From Asaia sp037151935 (lineage in GTDB: Bacteria; Pseudomonadota; Alphaproteobacteria; Acetobacterales; Acetobacteraceae), in contig NZ_CP157575.1 of assembly GCF_051628905.1 (NCBI RefSeq), positions 620,001 to 684,000 on the forward strand: a stretch of 64,000 nucleotides of DNA, given 5' to 3'. The translations under genes and the position numbers were made by a program. Numbering within the stretch: position 1 is the stretch's first letter; each line of letters opens with the position of its first letter. A model generated the notes under the pieces. It saw only the letters and a program-made list of their open reading frames with translations. It searched no databases and was not told the origin of the DNA. Positions 51,023 to 59,341 of this stretch are shown here, piece by piece.

Positions 51023-52507
51023 TCAGGCCAGCCAATAGCGTGACGCCAGAACGCAGGTGAGCGTGACCATATCGAGAGCCAGAAAAAGTCCTAGCGCCAG
51101 CATCGCCATCTGATGAACGCGCAAGGAAGAAGATACCCGGCACGCAACCGCCAGCTTCGGAAAAACGAGAGCAAGAAACGGTGCAATGGGGAGAAAGTAA
51201 CGTCCCTGTACGCCATCGATCACCGGCGCACCAACCGGGGTCCAGATCACATAGATCGAGAAAAATACGCCACCGGTGGCCAAGGCCATAGAAATGACCG
51301 TCAGCGCCACAACAGGTCTAGCCTGGCGCAGCTCTCTTTCCCTTATAGCCGGATAGCCACTGAAAGCCAGCGCCGCCCCAATGACGCCAGCAATCAGATT
51401 ATAGAACCAACTAGGGAAAAGAGTATCGAGCCATCCCAGAACGCCTAGGAATTCATGAATATTGTGACCAATATTTTGCCGCAAGGTATGATAGGCCAGA
51501 GCCGGAAGCAACTGAGGGTGTGTCAGAACCCAGTGAACCTGACCGCTATCCGACACGCCTGACCCATCCCTGAAAACGATTTTTGCCGGATCCAATCCGA
51601 ATTTCTGCCAGCAGAGAAATGCCGCGATGCTCGAAATCAGCGGCAAGGCGCCCAACCAGGCGCGAGCAGGTCGAGCGAATCCTAATGGGATAAGACTGCA
51701 CAAAAGAAGTGGCGGCTTACTTACCGTCAATACCGAGAAGAGGATGGCGATGACGACCCACAGGTGCGTCGAGCCCAATTTCCTCTCGTCCAGACGCGTC
51801 AAGAGCGCGGCGGTCAGGACAGAGAGGCCGATGATTACGCCGTCCTGAGAGCAGGATGCGCCCAACGCCATCACCATGGGCAGGCTCGAAATCACCCCAA
51901 GATACAGCGTGCCACGACGCGCTATCGCGATACCCAACGTACAGAGCAGAACGGTGCAGAGCGCGTTAACCGTGCGAACGGCATAACTCGTCTGGATGAT
52001 GGTTGCCCGCCCATGTCGGGCGACGAAGCTGGTCGCCGCGCCCGGCAGATAAGCGATAGGGGCGTAGATGACCGTATTGCCGAAGGAGGTCCAGCTTCTC
52101 TCGCGCGACCAGTGCCGCTGCGAAAGCGCCAGCAGTTCCGGCATCGGAACTTTGGCTTTGGGATTGAACCGCAGAGAATTGAGCATCTCGGCTTCTGTCG
52201 GAAAATTGGCGGGCAAATATCCCCCAGCTTCCTTGGCCCCGTTTTTCAAGCCGACAAAACCGCCCTGAGAAATCTGTACCACTCTCGCCAAATGGTTGCG
52301 TTCATCAGGACTCTGACCAGGCGGTGTTAGCAGAACACAAGCCATCGCCATGAGAGAGGCAAAGAAACCATAGACCCAGGCTGGCCGAAGCGCTGGCAAA
52401 AACGGCGGGACATCTCTGAAAAGACCTAGCAAAGACAATATCCTGGGTTGCAGAAATGGGAAAAATGAGTGTCCGAAATGAGGTGCGTGAGATACGCCCG
52501 CGATCAA
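51023..52507 (-). CDS. DUF2142-family polytopic membrane protein
   Basis: 494 residues with about ten or eleven membrane helices. PPGQSPDERNHLARV just after the first helix, the GVQGRYFLPIAPFLAL motif near the C-terminus and the large loops fit the DUF2142 group of GT-C-like glycosyltransferases. These probably transfer sugars from polyprenyl phosphate on the periplasmic side. The start is a TTG whose TTGA overlaps the stop of the GT2 gene upstream, so the pair is coupled. A later start is possible. Confidence 0.85.
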   Translation of the reverse strand: MIAGVSHAPHFGHSFFPFLQPRILSLLGLFRDVPPFLPALRPAWVYGFFASLMAMACVLLTPPGQSPDERNHLARVVQISQGGFVGLKNGAKEAGGYLPANFPTEAEMLNSLRFNPKAKVPMPELLALSQRHWSRERSWTSFGNTVIYAPIAYLPGAATSFVARHGRATIIQTSYAVRTVNALCTVLLCTLGIAIARRGTLYLGVISSLPMVMALGASCSQDGVIIGLSVLTAALLTRLDERKLGSTHLWVVIAILFSVLTVSKPPLLLCSLIPLGFARPARAWLGALPLISSIAAFLCWQKFGLDPAKIVFRDGSGVSDSGQVHWVLTHPQLLPALAYHTLRQNIGHNIHEFLGVLGWLDTLFPSWFYNLIAGVIGAALAFSGYPAIRERELRQARPVVALTVISMALATGGVFFSIYVIWTPVGAPVIDGVQGRYFLPIAPFLALVFPKLAVACRVSSSLRVHQMAMLALGLFLALDMVTLTCVLASRYWLA

Positions 52508-53484
52508 AGGCTCGGCGGCGCTTGCAGACCGAGATAGGCTAGCCGCTTGTTCTCCTGACGCCCATGGGCGACGCTATCCAGGATGACACCGCAAACAAGA
52601 GACAGTGCTGCCAGTATTTCGAGCCCGGTGGCCAAAACCGCCGAAGGCAGATGCGGCACCGTATGTGTCTCGATGAAGTCAAGCACAGAGCGCAACCCTG
52701 CCAGACAGCCAATCGCTGCAAGAGCGCAGGCGATGAGCCCGAAAAACAGAAAAGGCCGTTCCTGCTTGAGAAGATGGACGATCGTACCGAGAATCCTGAA
52801 CCCGTCACGATAGGTACTCAGTTTCGAGAACGACCCCTCCGGACGCTCGACATAACGGGTCGAGACCTCGCCCATGGACATGTTGAGTTGCAAGGCATGG
52901 ACCGTGAGTTCGGTTTCGGTTTCAAACCCGGATGAGATCGCTGGGAATGACTTGACGAAACGACGGCTGAACACCCGGTAGCCCGAGAGCATGTCCGACT
53001 GACCGCGGCCGAAAAGACTGACGACGAGCCCCGTCAGCACCTTGTTGCCCAGAACATGGCCGGCGCGATAGGCTGCGGCGTGTTCGTGCACTCGCACCCC
53101 CATCACCGTGTCATGGGCATTTTCAAGAGCCAGACGTATCATTTTTGGCGCGGCGGCCGCCTCATAGGTGCCATCGCCATCGATCAGGACGTAAAAATCG
53201 GCCTCGATATCAGCAAACATTCGCCTGATGACATGGCCCTTGCCTTGCAGCCGCTCACGGCGCGTAATGGCCCCGGCCTCGCGCGCGCGGGCAAAGGTCT
53301 GATCCGTCGAATTATTGTCGTAAACATAGAGCGCGGCATCGGGCAGAGCCAATCGCATATCCCGCACGACAGCCCCGATCGTTACTTCTTCATTGTAGCA
53401 GGGTATCAGGACGGCCACACGATAGCCGGATAGCGACATTATCGCGTCGGGACATGACTCTCGGTTGATCTGGTCTGCCTGCAT
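52504..53484 (-). CDS. Glycosyltransferase family 2 (polyprenyl-phosphate type)
   Basis: About 326 residues from the ATG at 53484, which has AGAGAG before it; an ATG at 53439 is an alternative, the frame opens to 53592. The GT-A fold has VLIPCYNEEVTIG near the start, DNNSTDQT and the metal-binding DGDGTYEA. Two membrane helices at the C-terminus (FLFFGLIACALAAIGCLAG; VLATGLEILAALSLVCGVIL) match enzymes that load a sugar on undecaprenyl phosphate. Paired with DUF2142, it would supply the lipid-linked donor. Confidence 0.9.
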   Translation of the reverse strand: MQADQINRESCPDAIMSLSGYRVAVLIPCYNEEVTIGAVVRDMRLALPDAALYVYDNNSTDQTFARAREAGAITRRERLQGKGHVIRRMFADIEADFYVLIDGDGTYEAAAAPKMIRLALENAHDTVMGVRVHEHAAAYRAGHVLGNKVLTGLVVSLFGRGQSDMLSGYRVFSRRFVKSFPAISSGFETETELTVHALQLNMSMGEVSTRYVERPEGSFSKLSTYRDGFRILGTIVHLLKQERPFLFFGLIACALAAIGCLAGLRSVLDFIETHTVPHLPSAVLATGLEILAALSLVCGVILDSVAHGRQENKRLAYLGLQAPPSL

Positions 53485-53656
53485 CACTCTCTCTATGAAA
53501 CGATCTGGGTATTGCGCTCCTAGCACCCCGGACTGCCGCAGACCAGATCGGCGCTCCCGGCCTCCTGACCGGAAGCGTTGGTAGTCGAGCAAAGGTCACA
53601 AGCCCCCGCCATGGGTTTACCGCGTCACGCTCGCCCCCTTTCGACAGAGCATAGGA

Positions 53657-54484
53657 TCAGGCAGGTTTCATGAACGAACGAAGCCGATCCTGTAGCTCAG
53701 GCAGCAATTCCTGCGGGTCCCTCTCCCACAGAGCCGGGCTGATCAACTCGATCGACCAGCTACCCTTGTAGCCGCTGCGACGCACGGCATCGGACCAGGC
53801 TGCGAGATCGATTTCCCCTTCTCCCGGCATGCAGGCGCGTAGAACCGTCTCATCCCAAGCCTCGTCACGGCGGGGGCGCCTGCCATCGCAGAAATGCACA
53901 CCAAAAATCCTACCTTGGTCGAAAGCTGCGACATCCTCAGGGGTCTGACCGGACGCATAGAAATGCCAGAAATCGACTACAACGCCGATATTATCCGCGC
54001 CCACCCGCAAGAAGATTTCCTCGGCTTGGGCAAGGCTACGAAACTGCGTAAAAGCGGGCAGCTCGATCATGTAGCGAATACCGCAATCCCTCCCGATCGC
54101 AGCAATAGCCCCGATATTTCGCGCCATGATCTCCATGATCTGCTCCTGCGGCAGATGGTCGATGCCATTGCGGGGAAGGACCATGACTGTTTTCGCTCCA
54201 AGAGCCTGCGCCTCTTCGGTAATCTTGCGGGCCTCGATCATGAGCTGACCGAACTGCTCGGCTTCATGCCGCTCGATATGATCGAGCGCACTGACATAGC
54301 CAACACGCAGACCGGCATCCTCGATCATACGACAGAGCGTCTGGGTCGAACCGCCGCAGGCCAGGAAGCGGGCAAGTTTAGGATAGAATATCTCAAGCTC
54401 ATCGAACCCGGCCTCTCGCGCCAGGCGGATATCCGTAGCCAGATTGCTGTGAAAACTCGAAATTCCGTGCAACGCGGTAGCCAT
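53657..54484 (-). CDS. Sugar phosphate isomerase/epimerase (xylose isomerase-like TIM barrel)
   Basis: 275 residues. The TIM-barrel motifs include a long central helix-strand repeat, IRYMIELPAF with a metal Glu, VVVDFWHFYASG with metal Asp/His, and WSIELISP with the final Glu. The substrate is a sugar or polyol acid that cannot be named from sequence. It is divergent from a sugar porter, 320 bases away between starts. Confidence 0.85.
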   Translation of the reverse strand: MATALHGISSFHSNLATDIRLAREAGFDELEIFYPKLARFLACGGSTQTLCRMIEDAGLRVGYVSALDHIERHEAEQFGQLMIEARKITEEAQALGAKTVMVLPRNGIDHLPQEQIMEIMARNIGAIAAIGRDCGIRYMIELPAFTQFRSLAQAEEIFLRVGADNIGVVVDFWHFYASGQTPEDVAAFDQGRIFGVHFCDGRRPRRDEAWDETVLRACMPGEGEIDLAAWSDAVRRSGYKGSWSIELISPALWERDPQELLPELQDRLRSFMKPA

Positions 54485-54806
54485 GGGTCTGACCCCTTTT
54501 CAGAAAAGAGCGGAAATACGGGAGCATGCGTCAACACGCCGGATGCCCCGACACCGATCCTGACTTCGATCAGCCCCTCCCCCCATGCCGGATTTGATGC
54601 AAAACCATCGGATTAGGCATACGCTTTCCGAACCCGCCTCGTAGGTTGAAAAGGTTACATACCTGTCATCTTCGAGGTGCGCCCATGCGGTTGTCCAATT
54701 ATCCACCCCCTTCCCCTGTCACGAAGGACGTTCCTGGCGGGCCGTGCCCTGCGTCGAGCGCGAACGCCATCGCTCTTCTGAAAAACGTCGGAAAGGGAGA
54801 TTTCTC

Positions 54807-56291
54807 ATGAGCCGCGTGCGCGACCTGGTCGGGGTCTCTTCCGAGCGCCATGACGTCTTGTATGTTCTGCGTGTTTGCGCTGTCGCCGCTCTGGGCGGCA
54901 TTCTGTTCGGCTACGACACCTCGGTCATTTCCGGCGCAATAGGTCCTATACGCGCGCATTTTCATCTGAGCGACGCTGCAACCGGCTGGGCGGTTTCGAG
55001 CGTCATTCTCGGCTGCATCGCCGGCGCCTTTGCCTCTGGGTGGCTAGCCCATACACTCGGCAGACGCATGGCACTTTTCATTTGCGCCATCCTTTTCTCG
55101 GTGCAGTCGCTAGGCGCTGCTCTCGCACCAGATTTCATGCAATTCGTGCTTTATCGCATCCTTGGTGGGCTTGCCGTGGGGATCGCCTCTGCCGTCTCCC
55201 CCATGTACATGTCGGAGGTCTCCCCCAAGGACATGCGCGGCCGCGCACTTTCGATGGAGCAATTCGCCATCGTTCTGGGGGCCCTTCTGGTCTATATCGT
55301 CAACTACCTGATCGCAGCCCGCGCCGGCACTGCATGGCTTGAGGAAATGGGCTGGCGCTGGATGCTCGGTTCGGAAATCGTGCCCTGCGTGATTTTCTGC
55401 GCGACGATCTTCCTTATTCCGGAATCTCCGCGCTGGCAGATGATCAAGGGCCGTGAGGATCACGCATTCAAGACCCTGGCACGCATTTCGAACGAGGCCC
55501 ATGCCCAGTCTCTGATGAGTGAAATACGCGCCTCGATCGTTCATCACGGGGCCGCCGGTCGCTCTCTTTTCGGCGCCCTTCGTGACAGACGGGCACGTTG
55601 GCTCATTTTCATTGGCGCCATGATCGCCGGGTTGCAGCAATTCACGGGTATCAACATCGTCGTCTACTATGCTCCCATGCTCCTGAGCGCCTCGAGTGGC
55701 AGCCTGCAGAACGCCCTTTTCCAGACGATCTGGATCGGCGTCGCCAATCTCGCAGGAGGCATGATCGGCGCCTGGATCGTTGACCGTAAAGGCCGTAGAC
55801 CCCTGATACTCTGGGGATCGCTGGGAATGACCCTCGGCCTCCTGGTCTCCTCGGTCGCCCTCTACACGCAGGATACCGGCCTGCTCGCGCTGTTCGGACT
55901 GCTGCTTTACATGCTGATGTTCGGTCTCTCCTGGGGGCCAGTCGCGTGGATACTTGTCTCCGAGATCTTTCCCAACAAGCTGCGTTCGGTCGGAATGAGT
56001 CTGGCGGTCGCCTCGAACTGGCTCATGAATTTCGTGGTGGCACAAAGTTTTCCAATGCTGGCAGGCAATGCAGCGCTCAACGGCGCTTTCCACGGTGCCT
56101 TCTCGATGTGGCTGTTTGCCGCGCTCTGCCTCGGATCGATGTTGTTCGTTCTGCGCTTCGTGCCAGAAACACGGGGGGTTTCTCTCGAAAAAATCGAGGA
56201 GACGATTCTTGCCGGCCGTCCTGGCCGCGCCAGCACGGATAGCCCCTTATCGGTCAAGCCTCGCGAGTCTGGCCCTCTCTCTCAAGGCTGA
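54807..56291 (+). CDS. Sugar porter-type MFS transporter
   Basis: 494 residues from the ATG at 54807 (AGGGAGA upstream). Twelve helices with the sugar-porter signatures GGILFGYDTSVISGAIG, SEVSPKDMRGRALS (PESPR-like IPESPRWQM follows), QQFTGINIVVYYAPM and RFVPETRG near the end. It should import a hexose, pentose or polyol by proton symport. Its 3' end overlaps the convergent P-loop gene by 38 bases. The divergent isomerase suggests a shared sugar. Confidence 0.93.
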   Translation: MSRVRDLVGVSSERHDVLYVLRVCAVAALGGILFGYDTSVISGAIGPIRAHFHLSDAATGWAVSSVILGCIAGAFASGWLAHTLGRRMALFICAILFSVQSLGAALAPDFMQFVLYRILGGLAVGIASAVSPMYMSEVSPKDMRGRALSMEQFAIVLGALLVYIVNYLIAARAGTAWLEEMGWRWMLGSEIVPCVIFCATIFLIPESPRWQMIKGREDHAFKTLARISNEAHAQSLMSEIRASIVHHGAAGRSLFGALRDRRARWLIFIGAMIAGLQQFTGINIVVYYAPMLLSASSGSLQNALFQTIWIGVANLAGGMIGAWIVDRKGRRPLILWGSLGMTLGLLVSSVALYTQDTGLLALFGLLLYMLMFGLSWGPVAWILVSEIFPNKLRSVGMSLAVASNWLMNFVVAQSFPMLAGNAALNGAFHGAFSMWLFAALCLGSMLFVLRFVPETRGVSLEKIEETILAGRPGRASTDSPLSVKPRESGPLSQG

Positions 56292-56832
56292 GCCTGCCCT
56301 CCTCCCGCAGGCGGAATCCAGCAACCGCCTGTGGTGTGGGCAGGAAGAGCTTCGGCAGAGGCCACGAAGCGAATGACTGGCGATACCGCCTTCTGTTCGA
56401 CCGCGTCGGCCCGATGATATGCCTGACCATTGAAAGCCGCACAGGATCACGCGTCGTATCCCACCCGCCATAGCGAATGCCGCCGGTGAGGCATCGGCCG
56501 AGATAGCGGCGCAGACTCGTCAACGTCGTCACATCCAGCAGTATCGCGCCTGTAGCCCGCGCGAGGCGTTGCTCAAGGCAGGACGAATAATTGCCGTCCA
56601 TGACCCATGACGGCGCCTCGATAGCCATCGAGTGATCGTGATGGAAATCAGCCTCGGGCCTCATCCTGTCGAAGCTCCCGAATTCGTGACGCAGAAGATC
56701 GAGATGCACGACCGGGAGGCTCCTAAGCCTTCCTATGAAAACCGAGAGCGTCGATTTTCCGCTATTGCTCGGCCCCATGACAATCACACGTGGACCGAGC
56801 GCTTCGAGCGACACCTCGCTGTCTCGCCCCAT
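56254..56832 (-). CDS. P-loop NTPase, adenylate kinase/topology-modulation-like
   Basis: 192 residues from the ATG at 56832. The Walker A motif is MGPSNSGKSTLS near residue 19, followed by VVHLDLLRHE and WVMDGNYSSCLEQRLARATGAILLD. This is the FlaR / adenylate-kinase-like group of small kinases with unknown substrate. Its 3' end overlaps the sugar porter gene, and the gene is divergent from the DMT exporter. Confidence 0.8.
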   Translation of the reverse strand: MGRDSEVSLEALGPRVIVMGPSNSGKSTLSVFIGRLRSLPVVHLDLLRHEFGSFDRMRPEADFHHDHSMAIEAPSWVMDGNYSSCLEQRLARATGAILLDVTTLTSLRRYLGRCLTGGIRYGGWDTTRDPVRLSMVRHIIGPTRSNRRRYRQSFASWPLPKLFLPTPQAVAGFRLREEGRLSLEREGQTREA

Positions 56833-56967
56833 GATTACCCTCCTCTGCACCCCGAAAACCACGCCTCGAAACAATTCGCCGCAACCGGCAGCCTGTCAGG
56901 GTGCGACAGGCCACCTTGCATGGCAGAAGATAACGATCGCAAAAGAAACCACACAAAGGGGTAAGAC

Positions 56968-57915
56968 ATGCATCGACCGCATGACCAGGGCATGAAGCTG
57001 GAGGAATGGTGCCTTCTGCTGGTACTCGCCTTGCTCTGGGGTGGCTCTTTCTTCTTTTTCAAGATTCTGGTTTCAGCCGTGCCGCCATTCACGGTTGTGC
57101 TGGGCCGCGTAGGGCTTGCGGCGCTGGCACTCAATCTGTTTCTGCTTTTCAGGCGCGATGTTCTGGTGCTGGACCGCTCTGCCTGGCCGAGGCTGCTTCT
57201 GTTGGGAACGCTCAACAATGTCATCCCCTTCTCCGCCATTGCCTTCGGCGAAACGCGCATACCGAGCGGCGTGGCCGCCATCCTGAACGCCACCACCCCG
57301 GTCTTCACCATCATGGTTGCGCATTTTTTCACCCATGACGAGAAACTGCGCTGGAGCAAGATCATCGGCATCCTGATGGGTTTCTTTGGTGTGGGTGTCC
57401 TGATCGGCCCGGCCCTGTTCGGCGGGCGCGCGCAGCAATCGCTTATGGGGGAACTAGCCTGTCTTTCGGCCGCATTGAGCTATGGATTTGGCGGCGTCTA
57501 TGGCCGAAAATTCAAGGGGCTACCGCCACTCAAACTCGCGACAGGACAACTTACCGCCAGCACGGCGCTTGTGCTCCCTTTCTCGCTCGTCATCGATCAT
57601 CCATGGAGCTTGGCCTTCCCGTCAGTCACCATCTGGAGCGCTTTCGCGGGGATTGCCTTTCTGAGCACGGCCCTCGCCTTCATTCTCTATTTCAGGCTTC
57701 TCGCTACGGCGGGCGCCACCAATCTCTCTCTGGTGACCTTCCTTCTACCGATCATGGCGCTTCTGCTCGGCACGGTGTTTCTGGGCGAAACGATACGCTG
57801 GTACGCGATAGCCGGGCTGGTTCTGATCGGCTCGGGGCTTGCCGCGATAGATGGACGTCCTTGGCGAAGGGCCAGAGCCCTGCTGAACTCGGGCCCAACC
57901 GGTTCAAAACCTTGA
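56968..57915 (+). CDS. DMT-superfamily transporter (EamA)
   Basis: 315 residues with ten helices in two EamA repeats. WCLLLVLALLWGGSFFFFKIL opens the first repeat, GVAAILNATTPVFTIMVAHFF and LACLSAALSYGFGGVYGRKF begin the next parts, and NLSLVTFLLPIMALLLGTVFLGE closes. AAAGGGG precedes the ATG. Such proteins export amino acids or metabolites; the substrate is unknown. Confidence 0.92.
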   Translation: MHRPHDQGMKLEEWCLLLVLALLWGGSFFFFKILVSAVPPFTVVLGRVGLAALALNLFLLFRRDVLVLDRSAWPRLLLLGTLNNVIPFSAIAFGETRIPSGVAAILNATTPVFTIMVAHFFTHDEKLRWSKIIGILMGFFGVGVLIGPALFGGRAQQSLMGELACLSAALSYGFGGVYGRKFKGLPPLKLATGQLTASTALVLPFSLVIDHPWSLAFPSVTIWSAFAGIAFLSTALAFILYFRLLATAGATNLSLVTFLLPIMALLLGTVFLGETIRWYAIAGLVLIGSGLAAIDGRPWRRARALLNSGPTGSKP

Positions 57916-57953
57916 AACCCGGAACCGCTGAGGCCCGTGGACGTCGTTCGACC

Positions 57954-58430
57954 TTAACGATTTGCGAGTTTAACAGACAAGAGCGCCACATGATCGGGAG
58001 ATTTCCGCGCAAGAAAAAGAGTGCGCCCGGGTTCAACCCAGCGCATATCACCGTCGAGATAAGGATCTGCTGAGCCAGCGCACAACATTCCGATCTCGGA
58101 TACCGCATCGACTTCCGAAACAATAATTTTGTCGAATAGCGCCGAAGCCACATCCCGAACTGACGCAACAACTTCAGACGGGGCTGACCGATAGCGGAAA
58201 GTCACTTGATGAACGTCGGGAAGGAGAATGTAGCAGCATTCGTCTCCGGACATGCCAAGCTTTTCAAGCGAGCGGCCATCTTCAGTCAGAACGGTAATAT
58301 CCGGATCGGTGATCTCGATCTGTTTCTGCGGAGCCTGCTCGTACCTGCGCGGAAACGGGACGACCCTGTTCTGGCTCGGCCCGGTAAAATGCCCCGATGC
58401 TGACGCTGCACTATTTGGTGACCACACCAT
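57954..58430 (-). CDS. Hypothetical protein, no family recognised
   Basis: 158 residues, soluble, no signal peptide. The central part (CCYILLPDVHQVTFRYRSAP) and the end (WVEPGRTLFLARKSPDHVALLSVKLANR) look beta-rich and could be a cupin or AraC-sensor-like fold, but no motif proves it. An alternation of short strands with acidic patches (EVDAVSEIG) is visible. Its upstream flank is AT-rich. The gene lies between the DMT exporter and ndk without partners; an origin by transfer is possible but not shown. Confidence 0.6.
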   Translation of the reverse strand: MVWSPNSAASASGHFTGPSQNRVVPFPRRYEQAPQKQIEITDPDITVLTEDGRSLEKLGMSGDECCYILLPDVHQVTFRYRSAPSEVVASVRDVASALFDKIIVSEVDAVSEIGMLCAGSADPYLDGDMRWVEPGRTLFLARKSPDHVALLSVKLANR

Positions 58431-58654
58431 ATCAAATACACTCTTCCATTATTACTGGTCTACTGGATACTCCGCAATTTTTATCACTGTTTTTCCTTCG
58501 GTTCTGCTTACCCGGGATGAAAAACATATAAAATTTCATGACACGCTCATCCCGAGCGTTAATATCTAGTGCCATCTGTCGAATATGACGAAAATTATCG
58601 TCAACATGTTAATGACAGTACAGTGACCGAAAGTTCTCTTCGAGACCGGGCAAC

Positions 58655-58680
58655 AAAAAAGGCGGCGCGAAGCCACCTTT
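58655..58680 (-). terminator. Rho-independent terminator (ndk side)
   Basis: On the minus strand AAAGGTGGC pairs with GCCGCCTTT (one G-T pair) around TTCGC, followed by a run of T. Confidence 0.85.
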
Positions 58681-58757
58681 CCTGTTGCTTGTCACGGGGC
58701 ATCATTCCGGGGAGGTGATAAATCTCGGGGCGGAAAGTCCGTGCTATTTAAAGCCAC

Positions 58758-58785
58758 GCCCGTGTTACGCGAACGAAACACGGGC
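58758..58785 (-). terminator. Hairpin just after ndk
   Basis: GCCCGTGTT pairs perfectly with AACACGGGC around a ten-base loop, 17 bases after the ndk stop. No T tract follows, so it may protect the message end or pause transcription before the true terminator at 58655. Confidence 0.6.
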
Positions 58786-58801
58786 CTGAATAGAAAGTAT
58801 C

Positions 58802-59224
58802 TTACGCGCAGATTTCGGTCTCGGCGAAGAAGAAGGCGATTTCGTTCTTGGCGTTCTCGAGGCTGTCCGAACCGTGCACGGAGTTGGCTTCGATGCTCTC
58901 CGCGTAGAGCTTGCGCACGGTGCCGTCTGCTGCCTGGGCAGGGTTGGTGGCGCCCATGACTTCACGATGGCGGGCAACGGCGTTTTCGCCCTGGAGAACC
59001 TGCACGACAACCGGCTCGGCCAGCATCGAGGAGACGAGGCTGCCGTAGAAGGGGCGTTCGGCGTGAACGGCATAAAAGGCCTTGGCCTGATCTTCCGTCA
59101 GCTTGATGCGCTTCTGCGCGACGATACGCAGACCGGCGTCTTCGAACACGGCATTGATCTTGCCGGTCAGGTTGCGACGGGTTGCGTCAGGCTTGATGAT
59201 CGAAAGGGTACGTTCCAGGGCCAT
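58802..59224 (-). CDS. ndk: Nucleoside diphosphate kinase
   Basis: 140 residues from the ATG at 59224, which has AGGAGA upstream. ERTLSIIKPDATRRNLTGKI at the start, ERPFYGSLV, GATNPAQAADGTVRKLYA and the phospho-His signature NSVHGSDSLENAKNEIAFFF are all present. It transfers the gamma-phosphate between nucleoside triphosphates and diphosphates. Divergent from the ABC-F gene. Confidence 0.98.
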   Translation of the reverse strand: MALERTLSIIKPDATRRNLTGKINAVFEDAGLRIVAQKRIKLTEDQAKAFYAVHAERPFYGSLVSSMLAEPVVVQVLQGENAVARHREVMGATNPAQAADGTVRKLYAESIEANSVHGSDSLENAKNEIAFFFAETEICA

Positions 59225-59341
59225 TGCGGCATCTCCTGCACAAAAAAGGGAAGCGGTGAACGCCCCTCCCCTAGAGCAAAACAACACTTCCTGATAGTCC
59301 GCATGGCATCAAAACGCGTCCATCCTGCCGGGGAATTTGCA

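Larger units (their letters stand above)
58431..58801. other. Intergenic region with terminators of ndk
   Basis: About 370 bases without a gene. The left part (58431-58620) is markedly AT-rich and likely bears the promoter of the hypothetical gene. The right part holds two hairpins that should end ndk transcription, at 58758-58785 and 58655-58680. Confidence 0.6.
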
